DNA of 64,000 nucleotides, taken from the NCBI RefSeq assembly GCF_023051105.1, contig NZ_JALKIL010000021.1, positions 1 through 64,000 on the forward strand. The letters are read 5' to 3'. Within the stretch, counting starts at the first letter, position 1. Every line of letters begins with the position of its first letter. The DNA comes from Anaerobiospirillum sp. NML120449. GTDB lineage: Bacteria > Pseudomonadota > Gammaproteobacteria > Enterobacterales > Succinivibrionaceae. The translations under genes and the position numbers were made by a program. Shown here piece by piece: positions 45,645 to 55,207 of this stretch. A model generated the notes under the pieces. That model was not told the origin of the DNA. It saw only the letters and a program-made list of their open reading frames with translations, and did not search any database.

Positions 45645-46487
45645 TTGATTAGCTTTACCCGCTCCCTGAGGCTCTGTCTTATTGACCGCGCCCTTGATTT
45701 CAACGGCCGGGGCACACGCGCTGAGTTCTGGTGGTTCGCGCTTTTCTGCCTTGTTCTGCTCCCTCCTGCATGGGCAGCCCTCATGCTGCCAGGACTGGCC
45801 CCGATTCTTGGTTTTCTTACCCCTGTAGTCAATCTGGTGATCCTGATCACCATGACTACCGCAGCCATCAGACGTCTGCATGACACTGACCGCAGCGGCT
45901 GGATTGTGCTGTTGCCGGTGCTGGCTTTCATACCGGTACCAGTGCTTACAGGCATGAACTTTTTTACCCTCTTCAGCGGCACCATGATTATGGGCCTGTC
46001 ATCAGGCATGCTCATGCTGCTTTTCATTGCCAGCCTGATTTTCATGGCCATTGCCATGTTCTATACAGTCATACTGCTGGTCAAACCAGGCACTCCAGGC
46101 GATAACGACTACGGTCCTGATCCTATGGAGAGCCAGTACTACAATCCAGGCGGCTCATGGCGCTTTAACGAGGGCGCCTTTGCCGGAGCGGCCGGTGCTG
46201 GCGCCGCCGGAGCCGGTGCATATGGCCCGTCCGACAGCTGCACCACCCCAGAACTGTGGCAGGCAAACCATGCTCACGGCAGCGGCCCACGGGCACCGGC
46301 TCCGTACGGCCAGGCCAAAAACTCTGACTTTCCTGTAAGAAGAGCCCCGGGCCCGGGCGGTCCATGGCATAACGACCCTTACAATAACGGTCCGTTTTCC
46401 GACAGCCCGGCAATGCAGGGCGGATGGAATCAGGCTGATGGTTCAGGCAGCGCAGGCGATCCTCAGCCTCCTGCAGCCCGTCCATAA
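45645..46487 (+). CDS. DUF805 membrane protein 5 of 6
   Basis: A 280-residue DUF805 protein, the longest. Its start is TTG, preceded by GGGGAG about seven bases upstream. N-terminal motif ALDFNGRGTRAEFWWFALF, AIRRLHDTDRSGWIVLLPVL, and GTPGDNDYGPDPMESQYYNP. The last 110 residues form a Gly/Ala/Pro/Asn-rich hydrophilic tail that includes GAAGAGAAGAGAYG. Several membrane segments. Function unknown. Confidence 0.88.
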   Translation: MISFTRSLRLCLIDRALDFNGRGTRAEFWWFALFCLVLLPPAWAALMLPGLAPILGFLTPVVNLVILITMTTAAIRRLHDTDRSGWIVLLPVLAFIPVPVLTGMNFFTLFSGTMIMGLSSGMLMLLFIASLIFMAIAMFYTVILLVKPGTPGDNDYGPDPMESQYYNPGGSWRFNEGAFAGAAGAGAAGAGAYGPSDSCTTPELWQANHAHGSGPRAPAPYGQAKNSDFPVRRAPGPGGPWHNDPYNNGPFSDSPAMQGGWNQADGSGSAGDPQPPAARP

Positions 46488-46786
46488 CAATAAGGCACAT
46501 GACAGGCTCAACCTCAGCCCTGCTGCCCGTGCAGACCCAGCTCAGGGCCAGTCATTTGACTGGCCCTGACTGTCTGCACGGCCAGCGCCCGGCCACTGGG
46601 TCTGACTGTCTGCACGGCTTACGCCATGCCACATGAACCTGCCCGTCAGGCGGCCGCGTTGGTCGCAGACCAGGCCTTACCAGGCTGCGCCTTAACGCGG
46701 CATTCGATGCCCCTGGCAGCTCAGGCTGTGCAGGCCACATAGCCGTATTTTTCCTTTGTTTATCCAGCCGGCAAAAGAGAACACTC

Positions 46787-47536
46787 ATGCTGACAATCAA
46801 ACAGTCTGTTCAGATATGCTTTGTGCGCAAGGCTTTTAATACCAGGGACAGAGCATGCCGCTCAGAGTTCTGGTGGTTCTACCTCTTTGTGCAGATTTGC
46901 TCCATACCTCTGGGCCTGCTCTCATGGCTGCTGCCGGGCTTTGGTTCCCTGATCTACGCTGTCTTTACCGTTGTCTGCCTGTATTTCATTACCGCAACGG
47001 GAGTAAGACGAGCACACGACAGTGGCAAAAACGGCTATCACGTTATCATTCCCATGGCTGTTGTCTTTCTGTCAGCCCTGACCGGCACTGTTGCCGATAC
47101 CGCTCCCGATGGGATGGATCCCGCCTATCAGTTAACCCTGGCCGTGCTCATAGTCTGCTCCGTGGGATATATGCTCATTATCATGGCCCTGCCAGGCACA
47201 AAAGGCAGCAACCGCTATGGTCCAGATCCCCTGACCGCCTCAGAGCACATACTCAATGAGCGCCTCAAAGCCCAGACTGCTGGCAGCACCAGTGCCCCGT
47301 CCAAAAGACACACTGGCCCTGACGCCGACTTCAGCCGCAACAGGCACGACAGTCATGGTATTCATGGCGGTCATGGCAGGCATGGCATTCAGGGCAGCGG
47401 TCAGATTTCAGCTGGTGCCAACAATAAGGCCAGTGAGGGCTCGACCAGCCCATGGAAGGAATCTGGTGGCAGCTGGACCGGCACTCACATGCCAGACTCC
47501 AAATCAGATAACCACTCCCACAAACCAGGCGTCTGA
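46787..47536 (+). CDS. DUF805 membrane protein 6 of 6
   Basis: A 249-residue DUF805 protein: KAFNTRDRACRSEFWWFYLF, GVRRAHDSGKNGYHVIIP and GTKGSNRYGPDPL. The last 90 residues are a hydrophilic tail rich in Gly, His, Ser and Lys (HGIHGGHGRHGIQGSG). The usual RRLHD is RRAHD here. A terminator follows. Function unknown. Confidence 0.88.
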   Translation: MLTIKQSVQICFVRKAFNTRDRACRSEFWWFYLFVQICSIPLGLLSWLLPGFGSLIYAVFTVVCLYFITATGVRRAHDSGKNGYHVIIPMAVVFLSALTGTVADTAPDGMDPAYQLTLAVLIVCSVGYMLIIMALPGTKGSNRYGPDPLTASEHILNERLKAQTAGSTSAPSKRHTGPDADFSRNRHDSHGIHGGHGRHGIQGSGQISAGANNKASEGSTSPWKESGGSWTGTHMPDSKSDNHSHKPGV

Positions 47537-48476
47537 TCAGCATCCCACACACACCCATCCCGGCCTGCAACTGCCAGCTTTTTGCTGGCAGTTTGCTTTT
47601 CAGGCACTGAGGCAGCTCCCTCACGGCAGCTGCCATGAGCCATGACCCAACGCCCATGGAGCCAGGGCCCCGGCTCCGGCTCCGGCGCAGACGGCTCTGT
47701 CGGGTGCACTGATGCCTGTGAGCGCGGCAGTGCGGCCGCAGCAGCAAAGCGCGACCGCAACGCGAAAGCGCGACATGCGAGCTGAGGGCGGGCTGAAGCA
47801 TTATGTTGATGGTCCTGACAACGTGGTGGCATGTTATTGCAAGTACTTGTCTGCCGTCTGCATATTAATTGATATACATCAATGATGTATCTAAAAAAGC
47901 ATGGACAATCATTTTGTCAACACAAATTTCTTTCTAGCCAGATCACTATTTTGTGCATTGCTATCCTGACTAATAGTCATGCGTATTGTATTATTATCAG
48001 AATGAGCCTCGGAGCATGCTCACGCCACGTGCGCAGGCCGCTCTCAATCATTCATGGCAGGCTCAAAGCACATCTGATAATCACGCAGCTGTCATCAGGG
48101 TCATAGCATCCACGATAGAGCTGTGCCTCAGAAGCGTTTATGCCTGTGAATTTCCCCTGTGAGACCTGCGGTCTCATCTCCTTAATCAAACTGTTCTTCT
48201 CTCCTGTGAGATCCCGCCTGTCAGCAGCCAGTACCTGCATGCCTTCAAGTCGTGCCAGTACCAGGCCTGCAGCATTGTGCCTGACGAACAGTTAATGACC
48301 ATCTTTGCCTGCTGTGTTAACAGTAAGGGTCATGACAGGGAACTTCATCTGCCGCCATGAAGTATTCCGTTTTTAACGGGATATCAGAGGCCGGATTTTG
48401 ATTACGTAATTGAAGACATATGCTCACAGAGCATATCTGTCTTAAATCAGCTTTATACAAGTTTAGGATGGGTCTG
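47537..48476. other. Gap between DUF805 gene 6 and the TRAP binding protein
   Basis: It holds the DUF805 terminator, an AT-rich part near 47870-48000 and, on the minus strand at about 48052-48267, a short protein-like reading frame without a clear start that may be a gene remnant. No confident gene. Confidence 0.45.
47571..47600 (+). terminator. Intrinsic terminator after DUF805 gene 6
   Basis: Stem CTGCCAGC / GCTGGCAG with a 5-nt loop of T, followed by TTTGCTTTT. About 35 bases past the stop. Confidence 0.75.
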
Positions 48477-51188
48477 ATGTTAAATAACTTCCTCACCTCT
48501 CAAAAGGGCCAGTTTGCAGGAGCCTTTGGTATCTGCGTTGTTCTGACCGGTGTTGCCACTCTGGTCTCCAACGCCTCCAACCCTAACTACGCCGTTACCT
48601 TACGCCTCTCTCACGCCCGCACCGCCGGTTCCATTGCTGATCTGACTGCCTACAAGTTCAAGGAACTGCTCGAGCAGAACTCTCAGAAGCAGATCGGCGT
48701 TACCGTATATCCAAACAACGGTCTGAGTGGTGGCGACCAGTCCCGCTCCATCGAGCTCGTCAAGGGCGGCAACATCGACATCCAGATTTGCTCTGCTACC
48801 GATCTGTATAACGTAGATAACCGTTTCGGCACCTTCTGGATGCCATTCCTCTTTGAAAACGATCAGCAGATCGAATACTTCGTCAACAACGAGAAGGTTA
48901 ACGAGACCCTCGATTCCTGGCTCCAGCCACATGGCCTTGACCTGCTGGCCATGTACTCTGCCGGTGCCCGCCAGATTTCCAACAACGTCCATGAGATCAC
49001 CAGTCCTGAGGACCTCGACGGCATCAAGTTCCGTGTTCCTCCATTTGAGGGTGCTCTGACCACTTTTGAAGCTCTGGGTGCCCAGGCTGTCAAGATGGAC
49101 TTCATCTCCGTAAAGAATGCTCTTAAGAACAATGAGATTCAGGGCCTTGAGAGCACAGTTCAGGGCTTTATCTCCTCCAAGCTTTACAAGGACCAGCCAT
49201 TCCTGACCTTATGGAACGGCATTTATGACACCCAGATGTGGATTGCCAATGAGAAGTCCCTGGCTGCCTTAAATGACGATCAGCGTGCTGCTTTCACCGA
49301 CAGCCTCCACGAGGCCATTGCATGGCGCACCAATCTGTACACTGAGTTCAACAAGCTCTACCTCAAGACCCTGGCCGAGCGTGGCGTTAAGATCACCCAG
49401 CTCACCCCTGAGCAGATTGCCGCTTTCCGTGCCAAGGCTCAGCCTATCTACCAGCGTTATGTAGATACCCTCGGTCTTGAGACCTTAAACTACTTCCTCC
49501 AGAACCGTGGCCCATCCGATGCAGAACTCCAGCAGGCCATTGAGAGCAATGCCCAGCAGGCTGCTGCCGAAACTGCCCAGACCATGCCAGAGATGGCTGC
49601 CCCTGCCGAGGCTGTTCCAGCCGAGGCCGCCCCGGTTGAGCCTGCCCCTGAGGCTGCTCCAGCCGAAGCTGCTGCCGAAGCAGCCCCTGTAGAGGGCGAG
49701 GCTGTTGCCCAGGCTCCTGTTGAGGCTGCCCCGGTTGAGGCTGAGGTTGCTGCCCCAGCTGAGGCTGCTGCCCAGGAGGATGCCCAGGCTGAGGCTGCTG
49801 CCCCAGAGGCTGCCCCGGCTGAGGGTGAGGCTGTTGCTGCTGCTCCAGCCGGCAAGGCTGCTGTAGCTATTGGCCCGGCTGACCAGAACATCGATGAGGA
49901 AGCTCAGCCAGCTCAGACCGAAGAAGGTGAGATCACCATTACTGAGGTAACTGTTGTAGATCCAGCTGCCAACATCGCTCCTGACCTGCATCAGGAAGCC
50001 GGTCTTCCAGAGACTGTAGAAGAGACCACCGATGATGCCGCTGTTGAGGCCCTGGCTGCCGCTCAGCAAGAGCCTGCCTGCCCACCTGCCACCGAAGAGC
50101 CATCTGCCGGTGACGTTCAGGTTCCAGCTGAGCAGGAAGCTGCTGTTGCTCAGGCCCCTGTTCCAGCTCCAGGCGTAAAGACTCTGGTCAAGGACACTCC
50201 TAAGGTAGCCGGCTTCAAGCCAGTTTACGAGGACGTAGCCTCCGTAAGCGGCTTTGCTCCTATCGTTCAGGACACTCCATCTGTTCAGGGCTTTGACACC
50301 ATTACCCGCAAGGTTCCTGTCTACCAGGCTCCAAGCGGCTTTGATGCCCCTGCTGCTCCAGCTCCAGATGCTGCAGCCCCTGCTCCAGCTCCAAAGGTAA
50401 AGCCACTGCCACCACACCTCAAGGGTGCTCAGTTCCACCAGCCAGTACAGTTACAGTACGTACCAGTAGGCGAGAGCTCCATCCAGTACATCGAGATTGC
50501 TCCAGGCAAGTTCCAGGCAGTTCAGATGATTCCTGTTCAGCCTATCGCTGTTGAGGTTAAGGCCCCATCCGTACAGTTCGTACAGACCATGCCTGTTCAG
50601 GAGCCGGTATTTGTTCATCCAGCTCCAAAGCACGTAGCTCCAGCTCATGTAAAGCCACTGCCACCTCATGCAAAGCCACTGCCTCCACACGCAGCCCCTG
50701 AGGCTGCTCCTGCCCCTGTGTATGCTCCTTCCGTGCAGATGGACCGTCCTATGACCCGTCCAGCTCACGCCCCTGCTGCTGAGGAGTTTCACAAGCCAGT
50801 AAAGGCCCCATTTGCCAAGCCACTGCCAGCTCCAGTTCCAACTCCAGTTGGTCCTGCTCCAGAGGCTGCCCCAGCCCCTGAGGTTATCGACGCTGCCGTC
50901 TTAACCCCGGCAAATCCAGTTGCTGTTGAAGCCGCCCCTGCCCCAGAGGCAGCTCCGGCCGCTGATGCCGCAGAGCCGGTTGCTGCTGACGTAGCTGATC
51001 CACAGGCCCAGACCGCCGCTGCTGCCGAGGCAGATGCTGCCCAGCCAATGACTCTTGAGGCTACCGAAGCTCATGGTCCTGCCGTAGCTGACCTCCCAGC
51101 CTCCGCTGAGGCCGGTGTTCCAGAGGGTGCTCAGGTTGAAGAGCCAGCTCCAGCTGAGACCAGCGTAGCCCCAGAAGCTGCCAAGTAA
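48477..51188 (+). CDS. TRAP-type solute-binding protein with a long Ala/Pro-rich tail
   Basis: A 903-residue protein; ordinary TRAP binding proteins have about 330 residues. An N-terminal hydrophobic segment (FAGAFGICVVLTGVATLV) could be a signal peptide or anchor. Residues about 38-355 match the DctP/TRAP family (LRLSHARTAGSIADLTAYKFKELLEQ, GVTVYPNNGLSGGDQSRSIELVKGGNIDIQICS, and AMYSAGARQISNNVHEITSPEDLDGIKFRVP in pieces). From about 360 to the end is a tail rich in Ala, Glu and Pro, with three GF repeats (VAGFKPV, VSGFAPI, VQGFDTI) and a Pro/His part (KPLPPHAKPLPPHAAP). No dctQ/dctM genes are adjacent, so it may not be a normal transporter part. The ATG at 48477 is preferred for the AGGA spacing; 48468 or 48420 are possible. 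Confidence 0.85.
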   Translation: MLNNFLTSQKGQFAGAFGICVVLTGVATLVSNASNPNYAVTLRLSHARTAGSIADLTAYKFKELLEQNSQKQIGVTVYPNNGLSGGDQSRSIELVKGGNIDIQICSATDLYNVDNRFGTFWMPFLFENDQQIEYFVNNEKVNETLDSWLQPHGLDLLAMYSAGARQISNNVHEITSPEDLDGIKFRVPPFEGALTTFEALGAQAVKMDFISVKNALKNNEIQGLESTVQGFISSKLYKDQPFLTLWNGIYDTQMWIANEKSLAALNDDQRAAFTDSLHEAIAWRTNLYTEFNKLYLKTLAERGVKITQLTPEQIAAFRAKAQPIYQRYVDTLGLETLNYFLQNRGPSDAELQQAIESNAQQAAAETAQTMPEMAAPAEAVPAEAAPVEPAPEAAPAEAAAEAAPVEGEAVAQAPVEAAPVEAEVAAPAEAAAQEDAQAEAAAPEAAPAEGEAVAAAPAGKAAVAIGPADQNIDEEAQPAQTEEGEITITEVTVVDPAANIAPDLHQEAGLPETVEETTDDAAVEALAAAQQEPACPPATEEPSAGDVQVPAEQEAAVAQAPVPAPGVKTLVKDTPKVAGFKPVYEDVASVSGFAPIVQDTPSVQGFDTITRKVPVYQAPSGFDAPAAPAPDAAAPAPAPKVKPLPPHLKGAQFHQPVQLQYVPVGESSIQYIEIAPGKFQAVQMIPVQPIAVEVKAPSVQFVQTMPVQEPVFVHPAPKHVAPAHVKPLPPHAKPLPPHAAPEAAPAPVYAPSVQMDRPMTRPAHAPAAEEFHKPVKAPFAKPLPAPVPTPVGPAPEAAPAPEVIDAAVLTPANPVAVEAAPAPEAAPAADAAEPVAADVADPQAQTAAAAEADAAQPMTLEATEAHGPAVADLPASAEAGVPEGAQVEEPAPAETSVAPEAAK

Positions 51189-51242
51189 TCAAAATCCGGT
51201 CAGACAGGCTGCAGGCATAGCCTGACTGCCCGCAAAAGACCC

Positions 51243-51279
51243 AAAAGGCCCGCACCTTACCAAAGGCGCGGGCCTTTTT
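51243..51279 (+). terminator. Intrinsic terminator after the TRAP protein
   Basis: Stem AAAGGCCCGC / GCGGGCCTTT with a 13-nt loop and T5. About 55 bases past the stop. Confidence 0.9.
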
Positions 51280-51493
51280 CATTTCTGCACTACCCAAAAA
51301 CCCTACACTCCCGTCATGGCCTCTCAGTCCGCCGCTGCACAGCTCCCTGGCGGCCAGGCAGGCTGGCCCTGCCAGCAATGCTACTGGCCATGCCAGCCAT
51401 GCCGACTGGACCGGCCCTGCTGTGGCGCTGAGCCACTGGCTGGCCTGAACTTGCCAGCCATGGCTCGCCATCGCCCGCCAACAAAGGCCATGC

Positions 51494-51595
51494 AGGCCCC
51501 ATTGAGGCCCCATTGAGGCTCCACTCAGGCCCTATTGAGGCTCACTCAGGCTCCACTCAGGCCCTATTGAGGCTCACTCAGGCTCCATTCAGGCC
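51494..51595. repeat. 32-bp tandem repeat, about 3 copies
   Basis: GGCTCCACTCAGGCCCTATT plus GAGGCTCACTCA repeats at 51517 and 51549 with a third partial at 51581, preceded by shorter GGCCCCATTGA units from 51494. Confidence 0.8.
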
Positions 51596-52012
51596 GCATG
51601 CCGGACCTGCATGGGGATGCATGGGGATGCATGAGCCTTGAGGTGGGGATGGAAATTAATTTATTGATTTAGATAAAACTGTAGGCAGACAAAGGGCGTA
51701 GCTGTCGCATTTTGTGACTGTTGTCCGATCAACTTAATCCACTTAACAAGAATTTAACTAATGGCACTCAGTCTATTTAACCGATATTAAATATTCTGTG
51801 TGCCTGACAGACATGACAGTATTATTCGTACCTGGATTTAACAAAGCTTCGGGCAATTTCCGGGCTTTTCAGGTATTGGAGCCACGCGGCAGCAGATTAA
51901 AAGTGTCCCATGGCGGGGACAGCCTGCCCATGCAGGAAAAAGCATTGTACAATTCCTTAACAGGTACCGCTGTGGCTGATCAGGACCGTGAGCCTGAATT
52001 TTGAGGTTTTTT

Positions 52013-52678
52013 ATGATCTTTTATGTAGAAGACGATAACAGCATCCGTGAGATTGTCCTTTATACCCTTCACTCCATGGGCTTTGAGGCACGTGGTTTTG
52101 AAGACGGCCAGAGCTTTCTCAAGGCTCTGGAAAATCATAAGCCATCACTTATCATGCTTGATGTCATGCTGCCAGACTACGATGGAGTGGAGCTGCTCAA
52201 GATCATCAAGCGCCAGGCAAAGACCAGCGATCTGCCGGTAATCATGGCCACTGCCCGTGGTGCAGAAATCGAGAAGATTCAGGCCCTTGATCTGGGTGCT
52301 GATGACTACCTGGCCAAGCCTTTCTCCATGATGGAAATGGTGGCCCGTGTTAAGGCCGTATTACGCCGCTACAAGAAAGAAGAGCCTAAGAGCCTGACTG
52401 CAGGCCCTCTGAGCCTCGATGAAAACAGCCACGTGGTCAAGGAATACAACCGTGTGGTTGAGCTTACCTACAAGGAATACGAACTTCTGGCCCTGCTGCT
52501 CAAGCATCAGGGACGTGTCTACAGCCGCGAGCAAATCCTCGATCTTATCTGGGGTCATGACTATGACGGTGAGAACCGTACTGTAGACGTGCATATCCGT
52601 ACTCTGCGCTCCAAGCTGGGCGAGAGTGCCAATCTGATTAAAACCGTCCGTGGTGTCGGTTACAAACTTGAATACTGA
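52013..52678 (+). CDS. PhoB/OmpR-family response regulator
   Basis: A 221-residue transcription regulator. The receiver domain (1-118) has acids E6-D7-D8, phospho-acceptor D50 (LIMLDVMLPDYDG) and K102. The C-terminal winged-helix domain has LTYKEYELLALLLKHQGRVYSREQILDLIWG and HIRTLRSKLGESANLIKTVRGVGYKLE. These are the hallmarks of PhoB-type regulators. A TTG four codons earlier (52001) also opens the frame; the ATG fits the family start better. The cognate kinase follows about 317 bp later, with a terminator between. The phosphate-limitation role is suggested only by resemblance. Confidence 0.92.
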   Translation: MIFYVEDDNSIREIVLYTLHSMGFEARGFEDGQSFLKALENHKPSLIMLDVMLPDYDGVELLKIIKRQAKTSDLPVIMATARGAEIEKIQALDLGADDYLAKPFSMMEMVARVKAVLRRYKKEEPKSLTAGPLSLDENSHVVKEYNRVVELTYKEYELLALLLKHQGRVYSREQILDLIWGHDYDGENRTVDVHIRTLRSKLGESANLIKTVRGVGYKLEY

Positions 52679-52995
52679 TTGAACTTGTCTTCATCAGTAA
52701 CACCACCATACTGATTCAAACAGAATATTCCCAAGCCTGAGCTTCACTTATTAGCGAAGCCAGGCTTTTTTTAACACGCATGGCCCAGCCCGCCGCTGCT
52801 GCGCGCTGGCACCGCGCTGAATCAGCTCCTTTGCGCAGCGCATGCCCCGGCCATGCACATGCCTGACCGTTGCCTCGTAGCCGGGGCAGGTCAAGGCGTC
52901 TGACTTCAAGTCTGGCTGCCTGCCTGAAGGATTATGCCCGGGCAGCAGATCGCATGCCCGCTGCCGGGCCGGAACAGCCGGACAAGGAATCAAAA
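52679..52995. other. Gap between the PhoB-like and PhoR-like genes
   Basis: About 317 bp containing the terminator at 52733-52772. A frame in line with the kinase stretches upstream to 52870 but lacks a Shine-Dalgarno, so I treat it as leader. No other gene. Confidence 0.5.
52733..52772 (+). terminator. Intrinsic terminator after the PhoB-like gene
   Basis: Stem AAGCCTG-GCTTC / GAAGC-CAGGCTT with a loop of about 10 nt and T7. It separates the regulator from its kinase, so the kinase may be expressed separately. Confidence 0.9.
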
Positions 52996-54975
52996 GTGCG
53001 CAAGAAGATCTTTCATGCTTTTCTTAAGCTTTCAGTAGGACTGCTGCTGGCCCTGTCAGCTGCTGCTGTACTCATTCATCAGTTTCTCAAGACCCAGGAC
53101 GAGATTAAGCATCTTGAGAACTTCGGCACCATTATCTCCACCGCCATCAACAAGCATGGCTGGGACTTTTTAAGGGACGGTATCGATTACGAGTGGGTGC
53201 GTATTACCCTTATCAACTCCGACGGAACCATTCTTTACGACTCTGAGGTGGAAGAGAAAAATCTCGACAACCATCTAAACCGTGCCGAGGTCGAGGCCGC
53301 GCTCCATACCGGCTACAGCACCTCCAAGCGCTTTTCCGACACCCTGCAAAAGCAGACCTTTTATCACGCCATCAAGCTCGATTCAGGTCAGGTACTGCGT
53401 CTGTCATTTACCTCTGATTCCCTGTACCTGTACACCAAGCGCTTTACCATCTTCCTTATTCTCATGATGATAATGCTGACTGGAGGCTGTTATTACGTGG
53501 CTACTCTGCTATCACGCTCCATTATCGAGCCTATTAACAGGGTCAATCTCAACGATATCCGCTCGCTCTCTGATCCGGGCAACCACACCTATACCGAGCT
53601 GCAGCCTTTTCTGTGGCGCATAGGAATGCAGCAGCATAAAATTGATGAGCAGTTCCACGAGCTGCGCATCAAGACCAATGAATTTCAGGCCATTACCAAG
53701 AGCATGAGTGACGGTCTGGTAGTGCTCAATGCCAAAGGCAATATAGTCTCAATCAACAAGATTGCCCGCAAGATCTTCGATGTCACCAAGGAAAACTGCA
53801 TCAATCAGAGCTACAAGTCCATAGACAACTCTGAGTACATGCAGGAGATGATGTCCCTTGCTGCAACTGATCCGCGTCAGACCCGCTCCATTGTCCGTGA
53901 CGGCCGCGATTACGATATCCGTTTCTCCAAGATCAGCGACAATGGCGTCTGCCTTGGCTATGTGCTCATCATTTTTGATGTCACCGAAAAGAAGCGCACT
54001 GAGCAGATACGTCAGGAATTTACTGCCAATGTCTCCCATGAGCTCAAGACTCCGCTGCAGTCAATAATTGGCTACTCGGAAATGATGGCCAACGGCTTTG
54101 TGCAGAGCGATGACATCAAGCACTTTGCCAGCCGTATCCACAAGCAGAGTTCCCGTCTTAAGACTCTGATTGAGGACATTATCTTCCTGTCACACCTTGA
54201 TGAGGGTCAGCTGTCCATTATGGAGGATCTCTCCATTACCAGCATTGCACATGAGGTTTTTGAAAACCTCCAGGAGAAGGCTCAGGAGCGTAATGTCCAG
54301 CTGCAGATCCGTGGCGATGACATCAAGATGGTGGCTGTTAACCGCTACATTTATGAGCTGATCTACAATCTGGTAGACAATGCCATACGCTATAACCGTG
54401 AAAACGGCAGCGTAACCATTACCCTGCACACCACCAGTAACAAGTACATGATTTCGGTAGCTGACACAGGCATAGGCATTGCCCCTGAGGAGCAGCACCG
54501 CGTCTTTGAGCGCTTCTACCGCGTCGACAAGTCTCACTCCCGGCAGACCGGCGGCACCGGCCTTGGACTGTCCATAGTAAAGCGCGTAGTGCTCTACCAC
54601 CACGGAAAGATCAAGATTACTTCCCACTTAAACCAGGGCACAGTATTCAGCATCACCTTCTACAAGGACAAACTGCGTGAGCTGCGCGAGGAAAACCGGC
54701 GCAAGCACGAGGCCCTGCTAGAAGCCAACCGCCGTGAACACGAACGCAGCAGCTCAGAGATGGCCGCCCTGTCCACCCCACCAGAAGCTGATGCATCCGC
54801 CGACGCATCCGCTGAGGCCGCCGCCCCCACTGACGCTGGCGCATCCGCTGATGCCGCCGCACCGTCTGACGCTGGCGCGGCTGCTCCGGCTGACGCCGCA
54901 GCACAGCCAGTCGCGGCTGACAGTGCTGACCATGACAGCACCGAGGGCCATAACCAGCCGGCTGCCAGTGCCTGA
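52996..54975 (+). CDS. PhoR-like sensor histidine kinase with Ala-rich tail
   Basis: A 659-residue inner-membrane kinase. One membrane segment lies at residues 11-30 and a second at 150-170, bracketing a periplasmic sensor domain. A PAS-like domain follows (about 225-335, SMSDGLVVLNAKGNIVSINK), then HisKA with H348 (FTANVSHELKTPLQSI) and HATPase (N box NLVDNAIRYN, G1 DTGIGI, F box FERFYR, G2 TGGTGLGLSIVKRV). The tail of about 80 residues is Ala/Asp-rich with a DASADASAE-like repeat. I chose GTG at 52996 because AAGGA lies seven bases before it. The partner of the upstream PhoB-like regulator. The signal is not evident. Confidence 0.92.
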   Translation: MRKKIFHAFLKLSVGLLLALSAAAVLIHQFLKTQDEIKHLENFGTIISTAINKHGWDFLRDGIDYEWVRITLINSDGTILYDSEVEEKNLDNHLNRAEVEAALHTGYSTSKRFSDTLQKQTFYHAIKLDSGQVLRLSFTSDSLYLYTKRFTIFLILMMIMLTGGCYYVATLLSRSIIEPINRVNLNDIRSLSDPGNHTYTELQPFLWRIGMQQHKIDEQFHELRIKTNEFQAITKSMSDGLVVLNAKGNIVSINKIARKIFDVTKENCINQSYKSIDNSEYMQEMMSLAATDPRQTRSIVRDGRDYDIRFSKISDNGVCLGYVLIIFDVTEKKRTEQIRQEFTANVSHELKTPLQSIIGYSEMMANGFVQSDDIKHFASRIHKQSSRLKTLIEDIIFLSHLDEGQLSIMEDLSITSIAHEVFENLQEKAQERNVQLQIRGDDIKMVAVNRYIYELIYNLVDNAIRYNRENGSVTITLHTTSNKYMISVADTGIGIAPEEQHRVFERFYRVDKSHSRQTGGTGLGLSIVKRVVLYHHGKIKITSHLNQGTVFSITFYKDKLRELREENRRKHEALLEANRREHERSSSEMAALSTPPEADASADASAEAAAPTDAGASADAAAPSDAGAAAPADAAAQPVAADSADHDSTEGHNQPAASA

Positions 54976-55087
54976 GCCAGCGGCCGCTGATGCGGCCCGT
55001 CAGCTCAGCTGAGCATGGTCTGACCCACATGGCCCAGGCCCGGTCAGCGCGCTGCACTGCACCCGTACTGGGGGCTTGAGCGGCCCC

Positions 55088-55134
55088 AAAAACAAAACGG
55101 CCACCAGAGTAATTGCTGGTGGCCGTTTTGTTTT
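55088..55134 (+). terminator. Bidirectional terminator between the kinase and FlrC genes
   Basis: A very long stem AACAAAACGGCCACCAG / CTGGTGGCCGTTTTGTT with an 8-nt loop, T-rich on both strands. It serves the rightward kinase and leftward flrC genes. Confidence 0.95.
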
Positions 55135-55207
55135 GCCTTGTGCTTACTGTCCCACTGGGGGCCGCCGGCTGTGCCGGCGAGGCTATGGGGCTGTCAGCTG
55201 TCGGGCT

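Larger units (their letters stand above)
51189..52012. other. Gap between the TRAP protein and the PhoB-like gene
   Basis: It holds the TRAP terminator, a 32-bp repeat array (51494-51595) and an AT-rich part (51640-51800) likely to contain the PhoB promoter, although I could not pick a clear -35/-10 pair. No gene. Confidence 0.5.

Noticed and set aside
46531..46577. Long inverted repeat after DUF805 gene 5 as a terminator
   Set aside because: The stem CAGGGCCAGTCA/TGACTGGCCCTG is strong, but the following sequence has no T-run, so it is not a normal terminator. It was not listed as a feature.
49485..50438. 317-residue open frame antisense to the TRAP protein tail
   Set aside because: Shadow of the Ala/Pro-rich tail (GC-rich codons read antisense give Trp, Ser, Leu). 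No start signal.
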